A program made the translations under genes and the position numbers. From Pseudomonadota bacterium (GTDB lineage Bacteria; Pseudomonadota; Gammaproteobacteria; Steroidobacterales; Steroidobacteraceae), in the NCBI GenBank assembly GCA_016720075.1, contig JADJXW010000001.1, positions 496,001-560,000 on the forward strand: a stretch of 64,000 nucleotides of DNA, in the 5' to 3' direction. Below are positions 7,917-16,556 of this stretch, piece by piece. Within the stretch, counting starts at the first letter, position 1. The number at the start of each line of letters is the position of its first letter. The notes below the pieces were generated by a model, which did not search any database, was not told where the DNA came from, and worked only from the letters and a program-made list of their open reading frames with translations.

Positions 7917-8587
7917 ACCTCGATCCAGTCCACGCGCGAGGAGCCCACGAGGCCACCTGAGCCATGACCGCTGCCGGCGGCCAGATCCGTCCAGCCGATC
8001 TCATCCACCTTCGACAGGTCGGGCTTTTCTACCCAGGGACCATCATTCATGAACCGGATGTCGAGTCGGCGCCAGCGGATATCCTGCACGGTCACTTCGG
8101 TCTCGCGCCAGTCGGTGCTGCCGCCCTCGTAGTGATCGCTGACGAGCATCGTGCCGTCGGCCAGCTTCACGATGAGCCTGAGCTGGTGGAAGCCGGTCTG
8201 CTTGGTGCGCCAGCGGATCTTCGCAAGCCCGGTCAGGTCGGCAAAGGAATTCTTGTGCCGCAGTGTGAACCCGCAAAGCTGCGTGCACGAGCCAAGCCAC
8301 ACGTATGAGGGGTCATCCTTCGGCGATGCATGGTGGCTCTTGGCAACCCCATCCTTGCCGGGGCCGTAGAGTGCGAACGCCAGATCCTTGTTGGCGATGC
8401 TCGCCATCGTGATCGGGGTTTCTTCGGGCTCGTTGTTGAAGTCTTCGCGCAGCAGCAGTGGTGGGCGATGATCTTCGGGCACGAAGCGCGCCACGGGCGC
8501 GGCGCCGGGTGAAGGCGCCTGGGCCAGCGAGTGCGTGGGGGTCGCGAGGGCTGCCAGCAGGACCAGCGGCAATGCGTTGCGGGTCAT
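7892..8587 (-). CDS. Exported protein of unknown function, beta-sandwich-like
   Basis: This is a 231-residue protein with a signal peptide (about residues 1-23, LAALATPTHSLAQA). The body is rich in Trp, Tyr and alternating hydrophobic residues (LRLIVKLADGTMLVSDHYEG, VDWIEVYARPV). Two cysteines in GSCTQLCGF could form a disulfide. The pattern resembles the jelly-roll carbohydrate-binding or 3-keto-glycoside hydrolase-like exported proteins, but I do not recognise a named family. The start is ATG 8587. It lies 26 bp downstream of the small lipoprotein gene at 8614, so the two probably form one operon. Function unassigned. Confidence 0.7.
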   Translation of the reverse strand: MTRNALPLVLLAALATPTHSLAQAPSPGAAPVARFVPEDHRPPLLLREDFNNEPEETPITMASIANKDLAFALYGPGKDGVAKSHHASPKDDPSYVWLGSCTQLCGFTLRHKNSFADLTGLAKIRWRTKQTGFHQLRLIVKLADGTMLVSDHYEGGSTDWRETEVTVQDIRWRRLDIRFMNDGPWVEKPDLSKVDEIGWTDLAAGSGHGSGGLVGSSRVDWIEVYARPVSR

Positions 8588-8613
8588 GGCGGAATCCTCG
8601 ATGAGTGGCCGGA

Positions 8614-8976
8614 TCAGGGTGTATCCGTGCGCAGGATGTCGTGCGACCCGTTGGAGGCGGCCTGCTTGAAGAAGTCGTCGTTGTTCGCGGCCATCTTCAC
8701 CATCTGGTCGCGGGTGTAGCAGGCCTCGACAACGCGCGCGCGCGAGCCGGTCGGGTTGCGCTTCTGGCAGTAGAGCTCCTCGCCCTTGCGGATCACCAGC
8801 GCGAAACCCGGGAACTCCGGTCGGGCGGTCGATGCGGCATTGCCCGTCGAAGCCGGGGCAGGCTGGGTTTGAGCAGAGGCCGGGGTCTGGGAGGGCGCGG
8901 TGGTCGCGCAGGATGCCAGGCCCAGGTTGATCGCCAGCAGTCCAGAAACGATTCCAGCCGAGATCAGTCTCTTCAT
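8614..8976 (-). CDS. Small lipoprotein with conserved EELYC/TGSR signature
   Basis: This is a 120-residue predicted lipoprotein with the lipobox LASC, so the lipid would attach to about Cys22. A Pro/Ala/Thr-rich linker follows, then a compact domain with KGEELYCQKRNPTGSR, a second Cys in VVEACYTRDQMVKM, and an acidic tail. The gene at 57412-57798 has the same plan and signature (GEEYYCKREAITGSR, then ICLTKAQM). The two are therefore paralogues within this window. The two conserved cysteines could form a disulfide. No enzyme motif is visible and the function is unknown. Confidence 0.78.
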   Translation of the reverse strand: MKRLISAGIVSGLLAINLGLASCATTAPSQTPASAQTQPAPASTGNAASTARPEFPGFALVIRKGEELYCQKRNPTGSRARVVEACYTRDQMVKMAANNDDFFKQAASNGSHDILRTDTP

Positions 8977-9042
8977 GTGAATGCTCCCCCGTTTGCACCG
9001 CATTCTAGGGAGGCATTCGCGGTCCTGTACAGCCGGGGGCGG

Positions 9043-10785
9043 CTACCCCTTCTTGCCGCCCTTGCGGTGGGGCTTGGGCCTGTTGCGCGGCCCGCCATCG
9101 GCATCCAGCGCGAGTGCCTGCCCGCGGATGCGCACCTTCGACAGGCGTTCTATGACGGCCGTGGGGAGCATCGCCGGCAGGCGCACCAGTGAATAAGTGG
9201 CGCGCACATCGACGCCGTTGATCTGCTGGCCGGACAGCCTCGCTTCGTTGGCGATGGCGCCCACGATGTTGCCGGGCGTGGCGCCATGGCGCTGTCCCAC
9301 TTCCAGCCGCCACGTGATCTGCTTGCCGTCATCTTCGAACGTGTAGCCGTTCTCCGCGACGGGGGGCAGGTCCGCGGCGGGTTCGACCTCGCGACGCGGC
9401 TTGCGGGGCGCTTCATCGCGATCGCGTGCATGGCTCTCGGCGGACGGCGCGTAGCCCTGTGCGGGCGCCTTCGATTGCACCGGCGCCATGCCTCCGACCA
9501 GCGACGCGATCGCGGCGGCGATGCTGAGCAGGTCGGCGCCCGTTTCCAGCGCCACTTCCTGCACTGCCTTGCGATGGAAATCCGCCGGGCCCGCGGCCAG
9601 TGCCTCGCCGATGCGCGCCTTGAACTTGGCAAGGCGCTTGATGTTCACGTCATCGACGGTGGGCAGAGAGAGCGGCTCGATGGTCTGCCGGGTGGCCCGT
9701 TCGATCAGCCGCAGCAGATTGCGCTCGCGCGGGGCGACGAACAGGATCGCCTCGCCGCTGCGGCCGGCGCGCCCCGTGCGGCCAATGCGATGTATGTACG
9801 ACTCGGTGTCGTAGGGCACATCGAAGTTCACCACGTGGGTGATCCGCTCCACGTCCAGTCCGCGCGCCGCGACATCGGTGGCCACGAGGATGTCGAACTT
9901 GCCGGCTTTCAGCTGCGCCACGGTCTTCTCGCGCATCGACTGCTGGATGTCCCCGTTCAGGGCCACGGCCGAAAAGCCCCGCGCCTGCAGCCGCTCGGCC
10001 AGATCCACCGTCGACTGCTTGGTGCGCACGAACACCAGCATGGCGTCGAATTCCGCCGCCTCGACGATGCGCGTCAGCGCGTCGAGCTTGTGCAGCCCGC
10101 TGACCATCCAGTACGACTGCTTGATGTTCGCCGCCGTGCCGGACTTGCCCTTGATCACCACTTCGCGCGGATTGCGCAGATGCGTCTGCGCGATGCGGCG
10201 GATGTTCGGCGCCATCGTCGCCGAGAACAGCGCCACCTGCTTTTCCTTCGGCGTCTGCGAGAGGATCGCCTCCATCGCGTCGGCAAAGCCCATGGCCAGC
10301 ATCTCGTCGGCTTCATCCAGCACCACGGTGCGGATGCCGTCCAGCTGCAGCGTGCCGCGCTCCAGGTGGTCCATGATGCGTCCCGGCGTGCCGACGATCA
10401 CCTGCGGGCCGCGCTTCAGCGCGCTGAGCTGTGGCACGTAACTCTGGCCGCCGTAGATCGGCAGCACATGGAAGGCCTGCTGGCCCGCAGCATATTTCTG
10501 GAAGGCCTCGGCCACCTGGATGGCCAGCTCCCGCGTGGGCACCAGCACCAGCGCCTGGGGCACGCGATCCTTCAGGTTAAGTCGCGAAAGGATGGGCAGC
10601 GCGAAGGCGGCAGTCTTGCCAGTGCCCGTCTGGGCCTGGCCCAGGATGTCCACGCCCTCCAGCATCGCCGGGATGGTGGCGGCCTGGATGGGCGAGGCGG
10701 ATTCATATCCCACGCTCTTGACCGCGCGTACGACGGCCTCGGAAAGGCCCAGCTCGGAGAACGGGACTGCAATGGTGTCTGGCAT
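9043..10785 (-). CDS. deaD: DEAD-box ATP-dependent RNA helicase, DeaD/CsdA type
   Basis: This 580-residue RNA helicase probably acts in ribosome assembly and RNA turnover. A Q-motif region (PFSELGLSEAVVRAVKSVGY) is followed by Walker A AQTGTGKT, the DEAD box VLDEADEM, SAT in FSATMA and motif VI HRIGRTGRAGR. The C-terminal 80 residues (ITWRLEVGQRHGATPGNIVG onward) match the DbpA/CsdA RNA-binding domain, and a basic tail (PKPHRKGGKKG) would contact RNA. The start ATG 10785 is the family N-terminus; the frame is open far upstream, but that part is antisense to ybiT. It is divergent from ybiT with 126 bp between starts. Confidence 0.95.
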   Translation of the reverse strand: MPDTIAVPFSELGLSEAVVRAVKSVGYESASPIQAATIPAMLEGVDILGQAQTGTGKTAAFALPILSRLNLKDRVPQALVLVPTRELAIQVAEAFQKYAAGQQAFHVLPIYGGQSYVPQLSALKRGPQVIVGTPGRIMDHLERGTLQLDGIRTVVLDEADEMLAMGFADAMEAILSQTPKEKQVALFSATMAPNIRRIAQTHLRNPREVVIKGKSGTAANIKQSYWMVSGLHKLDALTRIVEAAEFDAMLVFVRTKQSTVDLAERLQARGFSAVALNGDIQQSMREKTVAQLKAGKFDILVATDVAARGLDVERITHVVNFDVPYDTESYIHRIGRTGRAGRSGEAILFVAPRERNLLRLIERATRQTIEPLSLPTVDDVNIKRLAKFKARIGEALAAGPADFHRKAVQEVALETGADLLSIAAAIASLVGGMAPVQSKAPAQGYAPSAESHARDRDEAPRKPRREVEPAADLPPVAENGYTFEDDGKQITWRLEVGQRHGATPGNIVGAIANEARLSGQQINGVDVRATYSLVRLPAMLPTAVIERLSKVRIRGQALALDADGGPRNRPKPHRKGGKKG

Positions 10786-10911
10786 GGGGAGCTTGGGGTG
10801 AACGGCGGGGTGCGAGAGTGTAGTGCCTGCGGGCCGGAATGCACTGCTTTTCGGGACTCCCAAGCGCTTTTCCCATAGACTGCGCGGCCCGATTTGAGCC
10901 CCCTTGAGTCC

Positions 10912-12516
10912 ATGCTTTCCACGACCAACCTGACGATCCAGTTCGGCGCGAAACCGCTCTTCGAGCAGGTTTCTGTCAAGTTCACCGATGGCAACCGCTA
11001 CGGGCTCATCGGCGCCAACGGCTGCGGCAAGTCCACGCTGATGAAGATCCTGGGCGGTGACCTTGAGCCCAGCGCGGGCGAGGTGGCGCTGCAGGCGGGC
11101 CTGCGCATGGGCAAGCTGAACCAGAACCAGTTCGGCTATGAAGACCAGCGCGTGCTGGACGTGGTGATGCAGGGCCACCAGGAGATGTGGAAGGCGCTGA
11201 CCGAGCGCGATCGCATCTACGCCGATCCCAACGCCAGCGACGACGACTACATGCGCGCGGCGGAGCTGGAGGGCAAGTACGCCGAGTACGGTGGCTACGA
11301 GGCCGAGGCGCGCGCGAGCGCGATCCTGGTGGACGCGGGTCTCGACGAGCCGCTCCACAACGGCCCCATGCGCGAAGTGCCGCCGGGACTCAAGCTGCGC
11401 GTGCTGCTGGCGCAGGCGCTGTTCTCGCGGCCCGACGTGCTGCTGCTCGACGAGCCCACCAACAACCTCGACATCAACTCGATCCGCTGGCTCGAAGGCG
11501 TGCTCAACGACTACGAAGCCACGATGATCATCATCAGCCACGATCGTCACTTCCTGAACCAGGTCTGCACGCACATCGCGGACCTGGATTTCCAGCAGCT
11601 GAAGATCTATCCCGGCAACTACGACGATTTCATGCTCGCCTCGGTGCAGGCGCGCCAGCGCGTGGAAGCCTCCAACGCCAAGGCGCGCGACCAGATCTCC
11701 GACCTGCAGGAGTTCGTGCGCCGCTTCTCGGCCAACGCGTCGAAGGCCAGGCAGGCCACCTCGCGGCGCAAGCAGCTGGAGAAGATCAAGATCGAGGAGA
11801 TCAAGCCTTCCTCGCGCCAGAATCCGTACATCCGCTTCGAGCAGGCGAAGAAGCTGTATCGCTCCGCGGTGACAGTGGAGAAGATCGCATTCAGCTATCC
11901 CGGCACGGACGTGAAGGTGCTGCGCGACGTGAGCTTCACCGTTGAAGGCGGCGAGCGCATCGCCATCATCGGCCCCAACGGCATCGGCAAGACCACGCTG
12001 ATGCGCTGCCTCGCCGGTGAGCTCAAGCCCGAGAAGGGGCGCATCAACTGGGTGGAAAACGCCGAGCCCGGCTACATGCCGCAGGATCCGCAGGCCGAGT
12101 TCACCGAGAAAACCGACCTCTTCCACTGGATTTCGGCCTTCACGGGCAAGGCGGATGACGAGCAGATCGTGCGCGCCACGCTCGGCCGCCTGCTGTTCTC
12201 GGGGGACCAGACCAAGAAATCGGTGAAGGTGCTGTCCGGCGGCGAGAAGGGCCGGATGATCTATGGCAAGCTCATGCTCACGCGGCCGAACGTGATGCTG
12301 TTGGACGAGCCCACCAACCACATGGACATGGAAACCATCGAGTCACTGCAGATCGGCCTGGAGAAGTATCCGGGCACGCTGATCTTCGTGTCCCACGACC
12401 GCGAGTTCGTCAGCGCACTGGCCACGCGCATCATCGAGATGAAGCCCGATGGCACCATCGCCGACTACAACGGCAGCTACGAGGAATACCTGCGCGCGCA
12501 GGGCATCGCGGGCTAG
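10912..12516 (+). CDS. ybiT: ABC-F family ATPase YbiT
   Basis: This 534-residue soluble protein has two ABC ATPase domains and no membrane segments. ABC-F proteins bind the ribosomal E site and modulate translation. The N-terminus [19 protein letters not shown] and the length (E. coli YbiT is about 530) fit YbiT. The first Walker A is GANGCGKST and the second GPNGIGKTT. Both Walker B motifs are followed by DEPTNN or DEPTNH, and the second signature is LSGGEKGR. The first domain has a degenerate signature, VPPGLKLRV. The start is ATG 10912; an upstream GTG or TTG would add six residues and is less likely. The small gene at 12522 follows 5 bp later. Confidence 0.95.
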   Translation: MLSTTNLTIQFGAKPLFEQVSVKFTDGNRYGLIGANGCGKSTLMKILGGDLEPSAGEVALQAGLRMGKLNQNQFGYEDQRVLDVVMQGHQEMWKALTERDRIYADPNASDDDYMRAAELEGKYAEYGGYEAEARASAILVDAGLDEPLHNGPMREVPPGLKLRVLLAQALFSRPDVLLLDEPTNNLDINSIRWLEGVLNDYEATMIIISHDRHFLNQVCTHIADLDFQQLKIYPGNYDDFMLASVQARQRVEASNAKARDQISDLQEFVRRFSANASKARQATSRRKQLEKIKIEEIKPSSRQNPYIRFEQAKKLYRSAVTVEKIAFSYPGTDVKVLRDVSFTVEGGERIAIIGPNGIGKTTLMRCLAGELKPEKGRINWVENAEPGYMPQDPQAEFTEKTDLFHWISAFTGKADDEQIVRATLGRLLFSGDQTKKSVKVLSGGEKGRMIYGKLMLTRPNVMLLDEPTNHMDMETIESLQIGLEKYPGTLIFVSHDREFVSALATRIIEMKPDGTIADYNGSYEEYLRAQGIAG

Positions 12517-12521
12517 GCCAC

Positions 12522-12785
12522 TTGAAGAAACTCAAGCACGAAGCCGAGTTGTTCAAGGCGGCGCTGCTGGCAGGCGTGGCCTACGCCGAAGGGCGCAAGG
12601 CCGTCGAGTTCGAAGCCACCGACTCGGCCAGCACCCAGGCGCTCTATGTCTACCGCCTGCTGGTGCATGACAAGCTCATCGCCCCCATGCCCGAGGAGCA
12701 GGTGAGCGAGAAATCCATCCGGCACCGGCTGGCCACCTGGCACGCCGCGCACCTGCCCAAGGGTCATCCGCTGCTGGAAAAGTAG
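12522..12785 (+). CDS. DUF5062-like small protein
   Basis: This is an 87-residue soluble, mostly helical protein. It begins MKKLKHEAELFKAALLAGVA and contains LYVYRLLVHDKLIAPMPE, a pattern I associate with the DUF5062 family of gammaproteobacteria. The only suitable start is TTG 12522, five bases after the stop of ybiT, so it is probably translated from the same message. Its last 22 bases overlap the 3' end of the convergent aldehyde dehydrogenase gene. The function of the family is not known. Confidence 0.72.
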   Translation: MKKLKHEAELFKAALLAGVAYAEGRKAVEFEATDSASTQALYVYRLLVHDKLIAPMPEEQVSEKSIRHRLATWHAAHLPKGHPLLEK

Positions 12786-14200
12786 CCGCAGATCGACTTG
12801 GCTTCGAGGTACTCCTCGATGCCGAAGACGCCGAACTCGCGCCCGTTGCCTGAATGCTTGTACCCGCCGAAGGGCGCGGAGAAGTCGTGCTTGGCGCCGT
12901 TCAGTCGGACCTGGCCGGTGCGCAGTCGCCGCGCGACCTTGCGGGCGCGCTCGATGTCCTTCGAGACGACGAAACCGGAAAGGCCATACTGGGAATCGTT
13001 GGCGATGCGGATGGCGTCGGCCTCGTCCGCGTAGGGGATGATCACGAGCACGGGGCCGAAGATCTCTTCCTGCGCGATCGCCATGTCGGCGCGGACATTC
13101 GCGAAGATCGTGGGCCGGGCGAAGTGGCCGGTCGTGACGCCTTCGGGTTTGCCGGGCCCGCCAGCGACCAGCGTTGCGCCTTCCTCGATGCCCTTGCGGA
13201 TGTAACCCTGCACGCGATCGAACTGGGCCTTGCTGACCAGCGGCCCCACCTTGATGCCGTCCTTGAGCGGATCGCCGACGGTCGTGGCCTCTGCAGAGGC
13301 CTTTGCCAGCCGCACGGCCTCTTCATGCAGGTGCCGTGGCACCAGCATGCGCGTGGGCGCGGCGCAGGCCTGGCCGGAATTCATGAAGCAGGCCTGCACG
13401 CCGGCGGGCACGAAGGTGGCCAGGTCCGCATCGTCGAGCAGGATGTTGGCCGACTTGCCGCCCAGTTCCTGGGCCACGCGCTTCACCGTGGTGGCCGCAT
13501 TGCGGGCCACGTCGATGCCGGCGCGGGTGGAACCGGTGAACGACACCATGTCGACGTCCCTGTGGGCGCTGAGCGCGGCGCCCACGGTCGGGCCATCGCC
13601 ATTGACCAGGTTGAATACCCCCGGCGGCACGCCGGCGGCATCCATCACCTCGGCGAAGATCAGCGCGTTCAGCGGCGCGATTTCGCTGGGCTTCAGCACC
13701 ATGGTGCAGCCCGCGGCGAGCGCGGCAGCCACCTTGCAGCCAATCTGGTACAGCGGCCAGTTCCAGGGCGTGATCAGCGCGCAGACGCCCACGGGTTCGC
13801 GCCGCACGAGCGTGGTGCCGAACGGGCGCTCGAAGGCGTACGTCTTCAGCGCCTCGATGGCTTGCGTGAAATGCACGGCGCACAGCGGCACCTGCGCATC
13901 GCGCGCCAGCCAGGCCGGCGCGCCCATTTCCGCCGTGACAGCTGCGGCCAGGTCGGGTGCGCGGCGGTTGAACTCGGCCACGATGCGCTCGAGCAGCGCG
14001 ATGCGTTCTGCGACCGTGGTCTGCGAGAACGATTCGAAAGCCGCGCGGGCTGCCGCCACAGCGCGATCCACATCGACCTGGCTGCCGAGACTGATCCGGG
14101 CGATTACCTGCTCGGTGGCCGGGTTCTCGACTGCGTGGGGGTTGGGAGTGGCAGGCGGCGTCCACTTGCCGTTGATGTAGAAAAGTGTCGTGTCAGTCAT
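12764..14200 (-). CDS. NAD(P)-dependent aldehyde dehydrogenase
   Basis: This 478-residue cytoplasmic enzyme oxidises an aldehyde to the acid. The family landmarks are ITPWNWPLYQ (cofactor-binding region), GSTRAG, the general-base motif ELGGKSANI and the nucleophile in NSGQACAAP. EEIFGPVL and SAPFGGYKHSGNGRE are near the C-terminus. The length and the GQAC context fit broad-specificity aldehyde dehydrogenases. ATG 14200 gives the normal N-terminus (LFYINGKW); the longer open frame upstream is not conserved in kind. Substrate unknown. It lies between housekeeping genes, not in the catabolic island. Confidence 0.93.
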   Translation of the reverse strand: MTDTTLFYINGKWTPPATPNPHAVENPATEQVIARISLGSQVDVDRAVAAARAAFESFSQTTVAERIALLERIVAEFNRRAPDLAAAVTAEMGAPAWLARDAQVPLCAVHFTQAIEALKTYAFERPFGTTLVRREPVGVCALITPWNWPLYQIGCKVAAALAAGCTMVLKPSEIAPLNALIFAEVMDAAGVPPGVFNLVNGDGPTVGAALSAHRDVDMVSFTGSTRAGIDVARNAATTVKRVAQELGGKSANILLDDADLATFVPAGVQACFMNSGQACAAPTRMLVPRHLHEEAVRLAKASAEATTVGDPLKDGIKVGPLVSKAQFDRVQGYIRKGIEEGATLVAGGPGKPEGVTTGHFARPTIFANVRADMAIAQEEIFGPVLVIIPYADEADAIRIANDSQYGLSGFVVSKDIERARKVARRLRTGQVRLNGAKHDFSAPFGGYKHSGNGREFGVFGIEEYLEAKSICGYFSSSG

Positions 14201-14237
14201 GCCGCCAAAGATACGTGATTTCCGGCCACTGGCCAGT

Positions 14238-15215
14238 CTATTGCGTGGCGCCACCGCAGGCCGCTGCCGGTGTTCCCGCATCCGCGGGCCGGCTTTCGAT
14301 CTGTCGCCGAGTATCCAGCACTTCTGTTCGCATTCTTTCCGCCAGGGCCGTGGTGTCGATCTGCTCGATCTGCCGGCGCGCTTCGGCAACGCACCCGGCC
14401 TCTAGCAGCGCCACGGCCAGGTTGTTGCGCGCAGCCACCTGCGTGGCATCCAGGCGCAGCGCAACCCGGTAATCCTCAATGGCGCGGGGGAGCGCGCCGC
14501 TGCGGTAGCTGGCAGTGCCGCGGCCGATCCAGGCGACAGGGTCTTCCGGCCACTGGCGCGCAGCAGCATCGAAGCTGCGCCAGGCGTCCTGGGCCGATGC
14601 CACGCCTTCGAACGCGGCGGCGGATTCCAGGTAGCGTCGATTGTCCGGCGCGGTGGGCAGTTCACCGGGCTGCAGTACCACCAGCGCCCAGCGGCCGCCG
14701 TTGTCCCAGGCGCGCATGAAGTTCCGCGCGGAGAGCACCTGCCGTCGTGTCTTGCCGGAACGCAGGATCAGGCGATCCTTGTTGCCGTCGTGGCCCACCA
14801 CCACGGCATAGTGCCAGCGCGGCCAGAAGGGCAGGCCGTAGTTGTGCAGCACCAGCACGGGTCGGCCGGCATCGAGCTCCGCGACGATGGCCGCGAGTTC
14901 CGGCGCTATCCGATAGGAAAGCCGCGCATAGGCCCGCGGCGCCGCCTGCATCTCGATCTGCAGGCTGCCGCGGCGGCCGGGAAGGTAGACGCGCTTTTCC
15001 AGTTCCTCTGGCGTCACTGCAACGCGCGAGGCGCCCAGCATCGTAGCCAGCGCGGCCGGGCCGCATTCGTATCGGGCCTGGGGAAAGAAGGGCGTGGCAT
15101 CGAGCTCTACGGCTCGGGAGGAGGGTTCCAGCAGCGGCCCGCGCGTGGCGCAGCCGCCGAGCAGCAACACGCAGGCGGCCAGCAGGACGCTGGCCGCCTG
15201 GCGTGGGGCAATCAC
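14238..15215 (-). CDS. PA2778-family lipoprotein: C39-like cysteine peptidase plus TPR
   Basis: This is a 325-residue predicted lipoprotein (lipobox LLGGC near residue 22). A papain-like C39 domain follows: RYECGPAALATMLGA carries the catalytic Cys, and a WHYAVVVGHD segment the catalytic His. The C-terminal 120 residues form tetratricopeptide-like repeats (AWIGRGTASYRSGALPRAIE). This architecture matches the protein annotated as PA2778-family cysteine peptidase. The start ATG 15215 overlaps the stop of the PA2779-like gene by four bases. The peptidase substrate is not established; a bacteriocin-type leader peptidase role is not supported, as no ABC transporter is fused. Confidence 0.85.
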   Translation of the reverse strand: MIAPRQAASVLLAACVLLLGGCATRGPLLEPSSRAVELDATPFFPQARYECGPAALATMLGASRVAVTPEELEKRVYLPGRRGSLQIEMQAAPRAYARLSYRIAPELAAIVAELDAGRPVLVLHNYGLPFWPRWHYAVVVGHDGNKDRLILRSGKTRRQVLSARNFMRAWDNGGRWALVVLQPGELPTAPDNRRYLESAAAFEGVASAQDAWRSFDAAARQWPEDPVAWIGRGTASYRSGALPRAIEDYRVALRLDATQVAARNNLAVALLEAGCVAEARRQIEQIDTTALAERMRTEVLDTRRQIESRPADAGTPAAACGGATQ

Positions 15216-15601
15216 CGCGCCGGAACCTTCTTGAACACGTCGATCACGCCGACGAGTTCGAGCACCAGCAGCACGAGGAACACCGCGCCGAGCAGCACGA
15301 GCACATCACCGCCGGCCGGCGCGTTCTTCATCTGCTCGGCCATGTCGCGCAGTTCGCTGTCGCTCAGCGTGGCCAGGCGCGCATCCACGCTGGCCGCATC
15401 GACGCCCATTTCCTGCATCTGGGCCTGGACATCCGCGCGCTGCAGCTGGCCGCGGATCGAAGCCAGGTCGGCATCTCTTTCCGCGCTGACGATAGCGCCA
15501 GTCGAGACGATGCCCGCCTGCGCAGCGCTCATCACGCCGAAATTGAACACGGCTGCCGTGAGCACGGTTACCAGGGTGGTGCGCCACTTTGATGGGGTCA
15601 T
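15212..15601 (-). CDS. PA2779-family membrane protein
   Basis: This is a 129-residue exported or membrane protein. It has an N-terminal signal-like segment (TTLVTVLTAAVFNFGVMSAA), a helical charged middle (RDADLASIRGQLQRADVQAQ), and a C-terminal transmembrane helix (VLVLLGAVFLVLLVLELVGV) ending in a short basic tail. The plan matches the PA2779 family, which is genetically linked to PA2778 peptidases. ATG 15601 is preferred over the ATG at 15610 because GGAG at 15611-15614 lies 9 bases upstream of it and directly abuts the earlier one. It is cotranscribed and overlapping with the peptidase gene, and may be its partner or substrate. Confidence 0.82.
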   Translation of the reverse strand: MTPSKWRTTLVTVLTAAVFNFGVMSAAQAGIVSTGAIVSAERDADLASIRGQLQRADVQAQMQEMGVDAASVDARLATLSDSELRDMAEQMKNAPAGGDVLVLLGAVFLVLLVLELVGVIDVFKKVPAR

Positions 15602-15656
15602 GAATTGCATCTCCAGGGGAAATCCGGCGAATCCGGGATGCGGCTATGGTACGCGG

Positions 15657-16556
15657 CTAGCGCGAAAAGGTCAGTCCCGCCAATGCCGCCTCGACCAGGG
15701 CTTCCAGGCCCTCGTCGGCCCGAAAACCTGCGGCGATGGCGCGGGAAGCATGCAGCGGCGGCACCCGGCCGAACTGTGCCTCGATCAGCGGGTCGGGCTC
15801 CCAAGTCACCCGCGACGCGTGGGTGCCTGCGGCGCGGGCCACGGCATTCACCAGTTCGCCAACGCGCACCACCTGCGCCGGCAGGTTCATCGCGCCGGTG
15901 GCATCGCCTTGCAATGCATGCACCAGGTTCTGCGCAATGCACTCCACCGACTGCAATGCAGTGGTGGCGCCGGGCGAGACGGGCAGTGTGATGGGTTCAT
16001 CCGCTGCCAGCGCGTGGAACAGGTCGCTGAGGAATGCCGACCGCAGCGCGGTCGATGCTCGGGGCCGCGCCACGACGCCGGGCAGGCGCAGCGAGAGCGC
16101 GTTGATGGCGCCACGACGCGTCTGGGTGTCGAGCCAGATTTCCATCATCGCCTTGTGCGCCCCATAGAGCAGGGTGGGGGCCAGAGGTGTCGCGTCATCG
16201 ATGCGCTCCGGCAACGGGTCGCCGTAGACGGCGATGCTGCTCGAGAACACGAAGCGCGGGCGATGGCCCTGCGCGGTGGCTTTATCCACGAGCAACCGCG
16301 CCGCGTCCATGTTCACGTGCCAGGCGCGGTTCGGTTCGCGCTCGGCGGCACCGCCTGGCCAGGTGGCCAGGTGCAGCACCGCATCGACGGGCTGCGCAAA
16401 GCAGCGCGAAAGCGTTGCGCTGTCTGCCAGATCGCCGTGCACATCGACGCCCGGTGCAGACACGGCATCCACGCCGATCACCTGCGCCGAATCGCGCAGC
16501 CGCGCGACCACGGCGCGCCCGACGAAGCCGGCAGCCCCTGTAACCAGGACTCTCAA
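15657..16556 (-). CDS. NAD-dependent epimerase/dehydratase, DenD-like
   Basis: This is a 299-residue extended short-chain dehydrogenase. The NAD-binding motif GAAGFVG lies at residues 7-13. The catalytic set is SSSIAVYG with the YGAHK tetrad (Y and K). The segment after it (MMEIWLDTQTRRGAINALSLRLPGVVARP) resembles D-erythronate dehydrogenase (DenD) and related oxidoreductases. Translation most likely starts at TTG 16556, whose TTGA overlaps the stop of the Rieske oxygenase gene. It is the last gene of the ten-gene operon. The other Den-pathway enzymes (a kinase and an isomerase) are absent nearby, so the true substrate is probably different. Confidence 0.85.
   Translation of the reverse strand: MRVLVTGAAGFVGRAVVARLRDSAQVIGVDAVSAPGVDVHGDLADSATLSRCFAQPVDAVLHLATWPGGAAEREPNRAWHVNMDAARLLVDKATAQGHRPRFVFSSSIAVYGDPLPERIDDATPLAPTLLYGAHKAMMEIWLDTQTRRGAINALSLRLPGVVARPRASTALRSAFLSDLFHALAADEPITLPVSPGATTALQSVECIAQNLVHALQGDATGAMNLPAQVVRVGELVNAVARAAGTHASRVTWEPDPLIEAQFGRVPPLHASRAIAAGFRADEGLEALVEAALAGLTFSR

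Noticed and set aside
10786..12321. Upstream extension of the helicase frame to 1092 residues
   Set aside because: The extension is antisense to ybiT, low in complexity and not helicase-like.
14201..14389. Longer aldehyde dehydrogenase with 63 extra residues
   Set aside because: The added part is Arg-rich shadow sequence; family N-termini start near ATG 14200.
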